Origin: Manduca sexta
Taxonomy: Eukaryota > Arthropoda > Insecta > Lepidoptera > Sphingidae
Reading direction: 5' to 3'
Assembly (NCBI RefSeq): GCF_014839805.1
Contig: NC_051141.1
Coordinates: 14,826,777 to 14,890,776 of the forward strand
Length of the DNA stretch: 64,000 bases
Every line of letters starts with the position of its first letter. Within the stretch, counting starts at the first letter, position 1. Positions 52,575 to 64,000 of this stretch are shown here, in pieces. The notes beneath the pieces were generated by a model. It was given only the letters and a program-made list of their open reading frames with translations. It was not told where the DNA came from and made no database searches. A program made the position numbers and the translations under genes.

Positions 52575-52883
52575 CTGCGGTGGCCCTCTTCGGTGCATTG
52601 GGGATGGCTGCGGACTTCCTCTAACGGAAATGTCTATGTCTTCACCAGCCGTCCCTGCGCGGTGCCGCCTCTTGCGGCCCGTCTCTTATGGGGGGGAGGT
52701 CAGAAGCCCCCGCGCAACCAAAAGACGCTCTTGGCAACCGAGCTACACCTAGGGCCGCTTTTACACGGGGTGCAAGGGACACGTGGAACCCGGGCGAAGG
52801 GGCCCAGGGCCTAAGGGCTCAAGCCGTAGTCCACCAGAAAAAGGTCGCCGGAAAAATAAGCGCCCAATTTTTTCCCCAAAATT
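52575..52883 (+). repeat. GC-rich LINE-like 3' fragment
   Basis: Runs from 'tctgcggtggccctcttcgg' to 'cccaattttttccccaaaat'. The ending matches the tail of the LINE copy at 48380-48735. Open frames of 65-73 codons inside it are low-complexity Gly/Arg/Pro-rich reads of GC-rich repeat DNA, not genes. Confidence 0.5.
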
Positions 52884-55800
52884 AAGAACATTTTGATAGT
52901 AAGGCGCCGGTATATTTTCACGCCTTGAAGCCCATTATGATTAAGACGACCCTACTTACACTAGCTATTACTTTCATAAATTGGCACTATACGACAATAA
53001 TATGGATCGTATATTCTTATTAGAGAATAGTTTATAACCAAATTATATAACATCGGTATTCGGTACACCGTTATATACTTTTAATAAAGATTAAGACGCC
53101 GCTCATATTTTGTCAACTTGTCGCGTGAAAACACGTTGATAGCACGTTTAATAAAGCAATTTTTATGCAAGCCTGGGTGTATAGATGTATATCCACTACA
53201 AGCGAGGCCTGCTAATATTCCGTATGCCTGCAAGACACATATTGTATGTTGCCAAAAATTAAAAGAATATTCTCAGACGCATACTACTAAAGCCCCGCTT
53301 TACTAAGGTATTTTATACAGTATTCAACTAAAATACTGCATATCTAACATAGATTAACATTTAACACAATGCCGCAAACATTGCTACGCCGCAGAATTAA
53401 GAATAGCTTAGAGACATAGTTATTTTTGATTATGCCTTAAATCTCAACTTATTAAAATTGCAAAACATTTCCTCGTAAGTAGGTATATTTACTAAGATAA
53501 AACTAACTAAAATAAGATTCACTATCATCAAACCGTTTGCCCTTTACGTAGTAAATCTAATCGTTCTTATTTCAAAACATTCCATTTAAATAAATATCGA
53601 CCAGAAGCACTATCAAGCGGTTTTGATAGACTAAAAAATCAAATTAAGTTCGAATCGGCCGCAAAGGGAGTCGAATAAAAAATATCACAATTCAAATACA
53701 ATATTTGGTTTGTGCAAATAACAAACAATTTGCATCGGCATTCGGGGATATCTGACGGTGAATATGTAGCCCGCTAAACTTTAATCACCGGCAGCTCATC
53801 GGGATTGCAGATAGTTTTTTACTGAACGGAGTACTAGCCCAATCATGCGTAAAATTGTATTCCAGATTTTTATTCGACCTTCCTTTCAATCATTCCGTGC
53901 AATTTCTATTCGAAAGTTGCGATAAAATTCTGAAATATTTTTGCATATTTCACACGGTAAAGACATCTCTTTAACGTTTGAAGATGCAGAACTGAAAACA
54001 CGTTTCAGTACACTAAGTATCTTCAAAACGATATTCAAATGAAAAGTTTAGGAACACTTTTTGAATAGTTTTATGTTCGTCTCTAAGGGCTTACTAGTTC
54101 ACATAAGAGTAAATTTTTTCGCTTCATTTCATTATTTATGTATAGAGAAAAATAAATAGAGCAAACTAAACTTACTGAACTACACGTACTCTTCGAAGTA
54201 TTTGCAATATATTTAAATTACATTCAATGTAATATTTTCTTTTAATGTGAACTACAAACCCGCTAACTTAGTCCGCGTTTGAAACACATGTTTCGTGTGG
54301 TTGCATGATCTTTATATAGAGAAAAATAAATATATTAGAATAAAGTAATTTTCATATCGAATTTCAAGAACTTAAATTTTCACCGTTGAATTAGGTTACT
54401 ATTCAATATTGCTTTTCATCTAAAGAACCATTTTGACATTGTGTTACAAAATGAATCCACTCACTTATCTTCTTGAAAATAACACTTGACAATAAGTTAC
54501 TAGAACATTTAGATGTAACATAGAAAGTGTAAGTTTCGAACAAAATAAATATCAACGAAATGTAATTTTAATTTTACACGTCCAAACGCCACTTCCACTA
54601 CTGTAGAATTCTTCAAAACGACAACATTGCACTTTAAGTTCGAAAAACAATCACATAATCTCCATTTTCGTAATCATCTATAAAACGAAAATTATTAATT
54701 ATAATTTTAAATTGGGATTCTTTTTAAAAATATTTATCATTCATCAGTGATTTTTGGCACAATATTAGTAAATGTAAAGACGACTATGTGATGGTTTCAT
54801 TTATTAACGCAATTTCAAATGACCCAGAATAAAAGAACCTCGCCGTCCTTTTCTATTTACATTAGCACGAGCAAATTATTCGTCTGATGAAAAGCGTCAC
54901 AACTGCTCTTGAACAATAGTTAGTTTATACTGTGGTACTGGAGTCCGCATGACTGTAATAAACTCATCATTAAAATAATTCTCGTTAAGTATCCTAATAG
55001 CCAATAACAGCCTTGTAAGTACACTCCTTAAACGGACTGTCGCGTTAAGATCTAATATTATGATCTAAGTTTAACAGTAAAAACTTAAGATCGCTAAAAT
55101 ACATACCCGATTTTGTGTTGTATTGAGATCCGTTGAGAGACTACCACGTGACTGAAGCATTGGTCTCTCAACCAATCACAAATATCAAAATTAAACAGCA
55201 TTACGAGTCAACATAATAAGGGACATTATAAGAGGGCAGACCTCTTTTTTATTATAAAACTTCAAATTCTCTTAAAACAGACGAGCGTCTGCGTGTCTTA
55301 CATAGCAGTGACCTGTGACGTTACCTTTATCCTCAAAAAGTTAAGGAAAAATGTTTATTACATTCATAATACAAATAAAATAGTATAGTCGTGAAAATAG
55401 CATTCGTTTCTATGACACTTATTTGGCATTAACCTCTGCGCCTCTCGTAGGTAATAGGAACCTCCGTCATTCGAGCTCATTCGCGCTGTTTGACGAATCT
55501 TACTCTCTCTACCCATCGTCTATACATACCCGAGGTTTCCGGATACCCAAACACCCCACTTTCCTTCAAGGTCATCGATTTCCGTAACGTGCTTGACCGT
55601 TCATCATTAAACATTAAGTGATCTAGTAACGATTGCAATGATAAGAAAAAGTATTTAAATAATAATATTTTAGGGTATGAACAAAAAATCTGACACTCGC
55701 CATGGACACGTAAAAGCAAAATAAATCACCCTTTGGAAATATACATAAATCTCTCGCAAAATTCGCGAAAGTATCTGCAGTACGTACGGCGAGAATATAC

Positions 55801-55902
55801 ATATCCATTCGCAGGGGAGGCTAAATTGAATAGAAAATTATCATTGCTTGTGATACAATCATTGCATTGTTTATGCTTTTAGATGATTTTATCTAAATCG
55901 GA

Positions 55903-56204
55903 TTATATAATATCAGCCCTGTATTAAATACTGTTCCATTGCTGGTCCCGAGCCTCCTCTACTACTGAGAGGGATTAGGCTTTAGTCAACCACGCTGGCC
56001 TAGTGTGGATTGGTAGACTTCACACATTCTCAAAATCCCTTTAGGGAAATTCTCAGGTATGCAGGTTTCCTCACGACGTTTTCCTTCACCGGTAAAGCAA
56101 ACGATAATTCACACAAAATACACACATTATTTAACCCTTGGGATTTGAACCTGCAGACATTCGTCTCGAGAGTCCGTACCACACCCAACTAGGCTATCGC
56201 CGCT
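55903..56204 (-). repeat. tRNA-derived SINE copy, minus orientation
   Basis: Full-length-looking copy. On the minus strand the head reads 'agcggcgatagcctagttgg', then after about 25 bases an internal B-box-like 'gcaggttcaaatcccaagg', then the body with 'tgctttaccggtgaaggaaa' and an AT-rich tail. The B-box GGTTCAAATCC is close to the tRNA consensus, supporting a tRNA origin and Pol III transcription. Confidence 0.75.
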
Positions 56205-59200
56205 TAAATCGGATTAACGCAATAAAAAAACAATTTACAAATAAAAAAACGATAATCTACATCGATAAATTTATATGAATGGGAAAAAAATATTTGCCCT
56301 TTGCGATAATATGGGCACGGCACGAACACAAAATCTTTATTGGCCTGTCTATTTCTTTATCTGTTGGTTGATTTTGAAAATGCTTTTGAATTTAAGGCTT
56401 AACTCCGGTTTGTTTCCCGGAAAAGTCCATGTTTGATTTTTTATTCCAGGTATATGCGCAATCCCGCAATTCTACCCGTGAACAAAAGGAAAACGATACA
56501 GTTGCGAAATACATTCTCGGGAACGTACAAAATAAAAACGCTTTGTAAATGTTTCCCTTTATTCAATGTTCGATATAAATTAATAGAATATAATCCCCAT
56601 CCAGCTGGCACTCAGCACTTTTCAGTTCCCATTTCAACCGGCTTCGTATCATTTTATTGTGCGTTTTCAATAATCAGAAATCGAATCAAAATATTGACTT
56701 TGAATCTTCCCGTCGTATTTCTAGTAGAAGTTTAGAATGGTTTTAAAGATTTTAATTTAACTTTATGTACAATAGTCAGGTAGACAACTAGTTCATATGA
56801 AACAAACAAACATACACACATACATGTACCCAAATATTCTAAATATGAGTTTAGATATAGCTTACCTTGATGTTTCATGATGTATAATAAACTAGGTAAT
56901 TCGAAAATTAAATTAGTCCCCTACGATACAGACAGTGCCTAGTGTAGGACCTAGGTAATGGTGCTCATATGACATTAACTAACAATATGTTACAAATTTT
57001 TGTTCAACAGCCGAGTTTTGTTCAACAGCGTTTACTCAACTCAGGACAAGCACTTAAATGTAATTTTTTTTTATTATATATTTCAATAAATTACATGTCT
57101 ACTTGAGATTCTACTCAAAGACGAAATTCATTTATAAATACGGCTCTTGGAATATTCGCCATTAATTAACGCGACTGTTGGATAAAGCGAAACGTTTCTA
57201 ATTCGGCTTGAGTAAATCCTAAACACGCAATACACATTGGTTCCTTTAGTTTCCGTATGTTTGTATGCACGTACAAATATACGAAAATTAAAAGGATCAA
57301 TCCGAATAAACCGATTTGTGATTAATGCACATTAATCACAAATCCGTTTATTCGGATTTAATTTAATCCGCACGCTCATAGAAATTGGAAATTGTAAGGC
57401 GGTGCGTTTGATGCAGACAGTCTGCAGTCTAAGAGACGATCTTTTACTGCCAAAGGTTATGGCGGAAACGATGACGTAAAAATGACAATGTAGTATGCTA
57501 GACGCCAACGAAAAAGTGTTTAAACTAATTACTAAGGCTTAGATTTTATTCAAATAGATGAAACGTCACTTGATTGTAAGTGATCGCCTCTAGTAACAAT
57601 TAATACAGTTTTTGTACATTCTTTCCTTCCTAACATTTTGCGCGATCTACCTTACGCTTCTTCTAGTAATTTTAGAATATAGTTTCTAAGTTGTCTCTTA
57701 AAGAAATTCTTCATTAATGTACTACGAGCGAACCCACGACGTGAATGTGTACATTCGTTAAACGTTCTCTGTGCTTACTATGGCTTAATATGACGCGAGA
57801 CGGGTACAGACTTGATAAAAAAATTACATTGCAGCAATTTTATAAAATAGCGCGAAATATTAATGCCATACTTTTTAGTATCGCGTGGAAATTTTAAATG
57901 TGTTTACTGTTAAAACTGGGTTAAGTGTGAATATTACAGAAAAAATAAAGATATTTACGCCTTACGCCGCAAAATTTGTGTTTATGTATTTTTCACTTTT
58001 TGGTTTTTTGAAATTCATAGTTTCTTTTAAGAATTGATCGCCTGGAGGATAGCGGGGAAATTAATCAAAGAACAATACTAGATTAATCCTGTCGCGTGTT
58101 AAAATTTTAAACGGACCTGGACATCGAACTCCTTCACACGCCGCTACGAAACTACGTGGCACGAAAAATCCGCAGAAAAATATACGCTCTCTTTATTCAT
58201 AGACAAACACAGCGTAACATTTTAATTCCTCACATAAACGAGTCTAAAGAAGTGAATGGAAACGTTATCCGCCGCCTTTAGGTGTACAGCCCACAATAAA
58301 ATAACACCGGCGCTGCGACATAAAAATATGGACGTTTCATCTTCACGGAGTACCGTTCGCGTCGGCCTCCACGCCTACAGGCTTCCAATAACTTCTACCG
58401 AGCAACAAGTCTCCTCCTCGCCCTCCATTATTACTGTGCCATAATATTTTTGATTTTGTTGGAAATTCTCCAAGACTTAAGAAATATTACGTGGATATTT
58501 TAAATATATTTATTAAAAATGGTCTTGGTTCGGTCGTATATAAAAAGTAGCATACTTTCAGGAAACTACTTTCTATAATATAGGTCGCTTAAAAAGACAA
58601 AGGCTTGTAAGACAAATGAAGCGAGGAGCCATGAGTGGCTGCCTCTGTGAAATTGTTCACTGCTCTGTGGAATTATTGTAATAGCCATTAATAACACAGT
58701 ATTCTCCATCGGCGGATTAAACGTTAAATGAACCATTAAATATTATTTCACATATAGTTGAAAACCACTGAATAATATGGTCGGACATTTGCGGTTTATC
58801 GTAATTATTAGTATAATTTGCTTTATGTTCTATCTATTTAATTACTATCAATAATTCGTATTGTACCAAAAGTACACAAACACATTTACGTTAGAAAGAT
58901 CATAAAGAATATAATTTAAAACATTTAAATCTGTTTTCATTCACTACGTCGAATAAGTCACCAACTAGCCAAAAACAAAACAAATCTTATAAACTTTGAA
59001 ATATGGAAATTAACATATTTCCCAACAGCAAAGCCTTGGTCGCAGTCTAGATTGCTTTTGTAAAACACTTTAGCTGGGTTTCGGGCTGTAGTGCCGCGCC
59101 AATATTGCATCGGCATTTCGCGCACCGCTCAAACAACCTGAGACGGACCGGTAAAGCACGATTCCGAAACGATTTTATAATTTAAGAAATCATAATATTA

Positions 59201-59988
59201 AATGGTTAAAAATTTTCATTTGCTGTTACTCGGTATGGTTAATTATTTGATTTTATTTGAGAAATTGCATTCATAACTTTTGCAATTTCGTCGGTATACG
59301 CGGTATTAACCAATAAATGCTTGGATATCTTCCGGTGTACAAGGAAAATAAAATATATAATTATTTAATTAAGTTCCTTATCGATATCAAACTGCAATAT
59401 AAGTCTTAGGTCTAACCTAACACCGTCATTAACATTGTCAAAATAACAAACAATACAAATATTTATGACCTACATATCCTATTAAACAACTAATGGAGAC
59501 AGTACCTACTCATTATCTTTATTACATATATACTAGTTTTAGCATTAAGAGGTAACTAAGAATTGCTTAAATAGCTGTCAAAAACATCACCGGTTTTCTA
59601 GTTTGAACCGTAGTATAAAAAAAAATCACGAATTAAGACATCTTAGGAAAACAAAGGAATACAAGACTTGATATACTATTATAAACCTCTCAATGCTTAA
59701 AATCACAAGATATGGGTTGGAAACCTCCACTCAAACTTCGTGAAACTTGATTAAAGAAAACATGCAATGGCGAGAAAAATACAGTTGAATCATAACAGAC
59801 AATGAATAATGCAATAGCTAAGGGCTGACGTCGCTGCATTAAAAGGTAGGTAGTACTAAGTAAAAGTCATTGTTTCGGACGATTTTACCAACTTTGCATC
59901 ATAGTAAAAACATTGATAACCAGAGATAACCCATTGGCTGAAATTTTGCCATAATAATTATGTACATATGTATACATACTTTTAAACC
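56205..59988. other. upstream flank, no gene seen
   Basis: AT-rich DNA with short open frames that have no recognisable domains, including a 100-codon plus frame at 56433-56735 with unremarkable composition. The only conspicuous structure is the palindrome at 57299-57358. Confidence 0.45.
57299..57358. repeat. near-perfect 60-bp palindrome
   Basis: Two 29-base arms (57299-57327 and 57330-57358) are complementary at 28 of 29 positions around a two-base centre (CA). The left arm starts AATCCGAATAAACCGATTTG and the right arm ends AATCCGTTTATTCGGATT. DNA of this kind can form a cruciform, and its RNA would form a near-perfect hairpin. No repeat copy of it was noticed elsewhere in the window. Confidence 0.9.
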
Positions 59989-60270
59989 GAGACGGGCCCG
60001 CCATTCGCCTGATGGTAAGCGATACGACCGCCCATAAGCATCGGAAACACTATCCAACAACTTGAATTATTTTTGTTTGATATTCCACTGCGCTCGCCAT
60101 CCTGAGACATATGAGGTTAAGTCTCACAATGTCCAGTAGTAACACTGGCTGTAATTTCCTTCAGACCGGAACACAACAATGACTACACACTGCTGCTTGG
60201 CGACCGAAATAGACATCGTGGTTGTACCTACCCAGGCGGACTCTCACATATGAGAGACCTACCATCAGTG
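59989..60270 (-). repeat. interspersed repeat family 2, minus orientation
   Basis: Inverted copy with 'ttcgcctgatggtaagcgat', 'actgcgctcgccatcctgag', 'gactacacactgctgcttgg' and 'tctcacatatgagagaccta'. It closely resembles 25347-25638. Confidence 0.75.
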
Positions 60271-60839
60271 TTAGTACACTATTACTCTCCATATATATGT
60301 ACTAGATCAGGCATACCAAACCCTTACTGTGTACGACTGAACTGTACTGTAATCCGTACACATTTAGTATTCTACGTTGACAGCGTGTAGCTATGATGAA
60401 TTAAGTGAAGTTTTGGTTGCCATATTACTTATACTTTATTTAAAGCGCTTTAGCACAGCAAGTTTAAAAACATTGGTGAAACGACGGTCGACATTTTAGC
60501 TCTGCAGCGAACTTTTCTTCTAAGTCCAGATTTTGAACAAAATATGGTTTATATGAACGTTCGTGTCTATAGAATATACGGCAATGATCATAACATAATA
60601 TAGTATTATGTATTGTCTAGCTATTCAAGGCAAATAAAACCATTACTTCAGCAGCAAAGTTAACAACAGTAAACTTACAAATGACTTTTCTCCAAAAGGA
60701 TTTAATGAAACTTAGCTCTTTTTAAAGCTTTGTGTAGAACAGTATTTTTTTTTCAAGAGTATCAATAACTAGCTTTTCGACCTCCACCCGCCTAAGATTA
60801 TTCTTCCTAATAAACGTTCCACTGGACGCATTTATTGTA

Positions 60840-60990
60840 GAGAAAGAGACGGCGTTTCCACGCATGCGCAGTGGGTGTGTTACATGAGACGACACACGCA
60901 GAAAGGGACAGACAATGCGCCCGCGCACGTGCGCGTATCTATTTTGTCGTGGAGGGTGATAACACGACCTCGCGGCCGAGATATCAAAGT
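60840..60990. promoter_or_regulatory. CpG-rich, promoter-like patch
   Basis: About 150 bases rich in CpG, with CGCATGCGCA at 60861-60870 (an NRF-1/Ewg-like palindromic core) and a further 'gcgcccgcgcacgtgcgcg' about 50 bases on. It lies about 9.9 kb upstream of gene B's ATG and could be the promoter or non-coding first exon of gene B on the minus strand, or the promoter of an unseen gene to the right. No TATA box at a suitable distance on the minus strand was noted. Confidence 0.35.
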
Positions 60991-63900
60991 GATAGTATAG
61001 CATCTTTGTACGAACTTAGTTTAAGTTAATGCCTACCCTGTACTGTAAACGAAGACATGATATTTGTATTAGAATCGTAGAAAATAGCAAAGGGCCTTTC
61101 GATTGTTGATAAATTTTGTTTGTTTTCTGGTAATAAGTTTATTCGTGTCGCACACAGGCATATTGTTTTAGTGTTTTATTAAAGGTATTTGTTTTACCTA
61201 TAAAATGATGTATAATTAGTGTAGGGGACTTAAAAGGTATAACTTTTATTTGTGAAAATACATAGCATAAGAAATGAAAGCTAGCCTTCAAAAAGGCTCC
61301 ATTTTTAGCGGCTCTCCCTACGAGATAGCCTTAGAGTATATAAATAGCTCCAAATTTCAACCCAGCGTAGTTAGAGCCAGCAGCGCAAGGAAGAAAAGGA
61401 AACTCAAGAAAGAAAGGAAGCTCTGAAGCAAATAACCAAACAGAAAATTTGACAGTGCGAGAGAGCGACGTGCATGCCGCACCGCTCACACCACGCTACG
61501 GTGCCTACGCCTCTACGGTGCCTGCCACTAAGAAGCTTTAATGTTACGCATATTATAATTTTAAACAATATAGGATTGTTACCACTTCTCGAGACTTTAT
61601 TAATTGGCATTGCCACCTTCCCTCACGCAATACAGCACTCAAAGTGAGGATTGGAAAGCGCTTCGGTGCGATCCTAGATCTCACAAGAAGACTATATTAT
61701 ACTAACGATACTTCCGTTTAACTAACTGAGGACCATCACAAGTTTCAAGTAAATTTCATTTAATACTTATCGTATTAGACACTTACAGTCTTATAAAAAA
61801 ATCAGAAAGCTATGCTTACTTAGAACACAAATTTACTCGATCCGTCTGTAGGTCAAAATCCGCCATCTTGCCTCTTGATAAGGTGTAAATTAGGAAACCG
61901 GTGATTACAGCTATTTAAGCTATTCTTAACCACCTCTTCACGCTAAAACAAGTTCATAAGTAAGACTAATAATGTGAAAGTATCCACTTGATTACCATTT
62001 ATTTAAGAGTATGCTAAAAAACGGCAATAGCCTAATTGGTAGTGGAACGGACTACCGAGACGAGTTTCCGCAGGTTGAAAACCCAAGGGCACACAACTCT
62101 GACTTTTTTAAAATTATGTGTGTAGTCTTTATGAATTGTCCCTTGCTTTAACGGTGAAGCAAGAAAATGGTGAGTAAGCCTGCACACCTGAGAAGTTCCT
62201 TATAGGAATTTCGAAGATGTATGCAGTCTTCAAATCCGCACTAAGCCAGCGTGGTGGACTAAGGCCTAATATCCTCTCATTAGTAAAAGCTAGTCTAGCC
62301 TAGCCTGTGCACAACAGTGGGACAGTATATAATACAGGGCTGATATTATATAAAAATAATAATAAATAAAATTATGTCAGCATAATTGTAACATTATAAA
62401 TTATTCTGGAATAATTGTATTGCAGTGTGTTGTAATCAGCAAACATACAAACGTCTGCAACTTATACTTGTATTTTTTTTTACAGATAAAATATATTATA
62501 CTTGTACTTGGACATGTCTGTCCAAGTACCGCTATGCTCATTCCGGCGCAACACCGGAACAAGACATTAGCCAACACATTGCCGGGCTAAATTGATTGAT
62601 AACGCAATGAAGACGCATGTCCTGAGCACTTAAATGCAGGGAATAGCCTTAGGATCTTATATCTATAGATTCATAGTTCGCTAGGTGCTTTTACTCTTTA
62701 ACAGGAGGGAAAATTTCATTGAAAGCTAAAATTCAATTTGACTTACACAGCAATTCAAAATCGAGACTTAATAATTTGACGTGGCGAGTATAAAATTACC
62801 TCGTAAAATAATCAAATTAAAATTATATTTGGAATTAAAGAACGTATCGGAGCCTAATGATAAGTTTATTTATGCGATATATTAATTGTCGACTGTTGAA
62901 ATCACTGGGTTCATTAGTGTTTCCAGATCATTACGGCACGGCGGCTCGCAATGTGAATATTCTGTTTTAGAGGCTTACGCTTCGTCGGCCTTGTTACGCT
63001 AGTTCCAATTTTAAAAAGGTAGCCTCGTTTTGTGTCGTCGATAGTTAGAAAGAATTTAATTCGTTAAATAAATTATAATAATAAACAAAATATACACCTA
63101 AGATAAAGTTCAACACGGACGAGTTAAAATTGTCAATTGTATAAAATATACACATGTTCAATTGTTCTATATATGTATTTGGGTTATAATTATTTGCTGG
63201 ATAACTTCTATCTGTCGATTTCAAAGACAGCCCTTTATATTTTATAAAAAAAATGAGATAATAGACAGTCATAATTTCATTTGAGTATAATTAATTATAC
63301 AAATATACTCGTTGCACCAAATTCGTGTAAAAATAGCACACACAGTAACATGAAACAAAAACACACAAACAACAGATTTCAGTAAATCAGAAAAACGTAT
63401 TACAATCAAGCTAATCTAGTCATAAACATCAAAGTACTACGAATTGTAAATTCCAAATTTGTCCGCCGGCGTATTTGTATTCTGTTAGCGACAGGTATTG
63501 TATGAAATCTATATCTACATACATCGTCCCCATCAGAGACCCCTCTGCTCAATTAATATCCCCAAAATCAACAGACGAATAAATCAATAGGTAGAGTAAT
63601 ACCGACCGTTAAAAGCAAGGGGCGGCGTAAATACTAACTGAAATTCTAAAGGACTCTACAAAGCTTTGACGGAGATGCACTAATTATATTTTATAGATGT
63701 TTAATTAACTTCAGTCATTGTTGGATTGAGTTAATAGCGTTATTGTACAAATGGAATGAACTATTCATTAGAGTATTTGTACTTATAAATATCATTTTAA
63801 TAAAGTTCGTGATTATCACAATATTAATGCAAAATCTCGTATCCTGTTATAACAAACTAATTAAGCAAATGGCAATGTTGAAAGCGTATGGCAGTGTTGA

Positions 63901-64000
63901 AGATAATGGAGAGGCAGCGTAGAGCGCGAACACAGAGTCGCTAACAAATTTATTTTTTGTATTTATACGATGAATAAACGTGTTAATAACCTTTGTTTCA
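60991..64000. other. right-edge flank, no gene seen
   Basis: AT-rich DNA. It contains a TATATAAATA string near 61338 followed by purine-rich sequence, a small direct repeat 'tctacggtgcctgcc'/'gctacggtgcctacgcc' near 61495-61528, and one SINE copy. No exon recognised. Confidence 0.4.
62019..62370 (+). repeat. tRNA-derived SINE copy with A and B boxes
   Basis: Head 'acggcaatagcctaattggt' carries an A-box-like TAGCCTAATTGG (62028-62039), and GGTTGAAAACC at 62073-62083 is a worn B-box. The body holds 'ttgctttaacggtgaagcaa' and 'cagcgtggtggactaaggcc', and the copy ends in an A/T-rich, AATAAT-type tail. It is the plus-orientation member of the family found at 28130, 40627 and 55903. Confidence 0.75.

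Larger units (their letters stand above)
50950..55900. other. upstream flank of gene B, no gene seen
   Basis: AT-rich DNA upstream of gene B's SNAG exon. It holds an RTE-like fragment (51195-51372) and a GC-richer LINE-like tail (52575-52883). Otherwise no recognisable exon is seen. Unlike gene A, gene B has no GC-rich block directly upstream of its ATG, so its promoter may lie further right, behind a non-coding exon. Confidence 0.45.

Noticed and set aside
52593..52885. Two 65-73-codon Gly/Arg-rich frames
   Set aside because: Inside a GC-rich LINE-like tail; no independent coding evidence.
62019..62110. tRNA gene suggested by A-box and B-box motifs
   Set aside because: The boxes are worn, no cloverleaf closes, and the same sequence recurs with a long non-tRNA body, so it is a SINE head.
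1..64000. CRISPR arrays, phage or bacterial operons
   Set aside because: No regularly spaced direct repeats, no compact long open frames, no ribosome-binding sites; introns, poly(A) signals and insect repeats indicate a eukaryotic chromosome.

Overview
The window looks like 64 kb of a moth or butterfly chromosome. It is AT-rich, has very little coding DNA, and is littered with short interspersed repeats of types common in Lepidoptera: Helitron-like, RTE-like and other LINE 3' ends, a tRNA-derived SINE, and a MITE. I found no prokaryotic, viral or CRISPR-like organisation, and no rRNA or free-standing tRNA gene.

The genic content is two same-strand (minus), head-to-tail members of the Snail/Scratch family of zinc-finger repressors, both of the Scratch type. 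Gene B is complete in its coding part. Its first coding exon (50940 down to 50817) encodes a SNAG-type N-terminus. An intron of about 37.2 kb follows. The terminal exon (13630 down to 12771) encodes five zinc fingers with Scratch-specific sequence. Donor and acceptor phases match (phase 1) and give a 327-residue protein. Gene A is represented only by its first coding exon (2304 down to 2130), with a SNAG-type start and a consensus donor, also phase 1. The rest lies beyond the left edge. About 10.5 kb separates gene B's stop from gene A's start codon.

Layout by region. 1-2129 is the start of gene A's first intron. 2130-2750 holds gene A exon 1 and a GC-rich promoter/5' UTR. 2750-12600 is intergenic, with one Helitron-like copy and a CpG-dense island at about 12050-12300. 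12600-13630 is gene B's 3' UTR and zinc-finger exon. 13631-50816 is gene B's intron, carrying most of the repeats, a long imperfect inverted repeat, a GC-rich patch and a possible plus-strand promoter with a mini-exon. 50817-50940 is gene B's SNAG exon. 50950-64000 is its upstream flank, with more repeats, a near-perfect 60-bp palindrome and a CpG-rich promoter-like patch near 60.9 kb.

Both proteins should be nuclear repressors: the N-terminal SNAG peptide recruits corepressors and the C-terminal fingers read E-box-like sites. Scratch genes are classically neuronal. The long intron and flanks are therefore likely to hold neural enhancers, which cannot be proved from one sequence.
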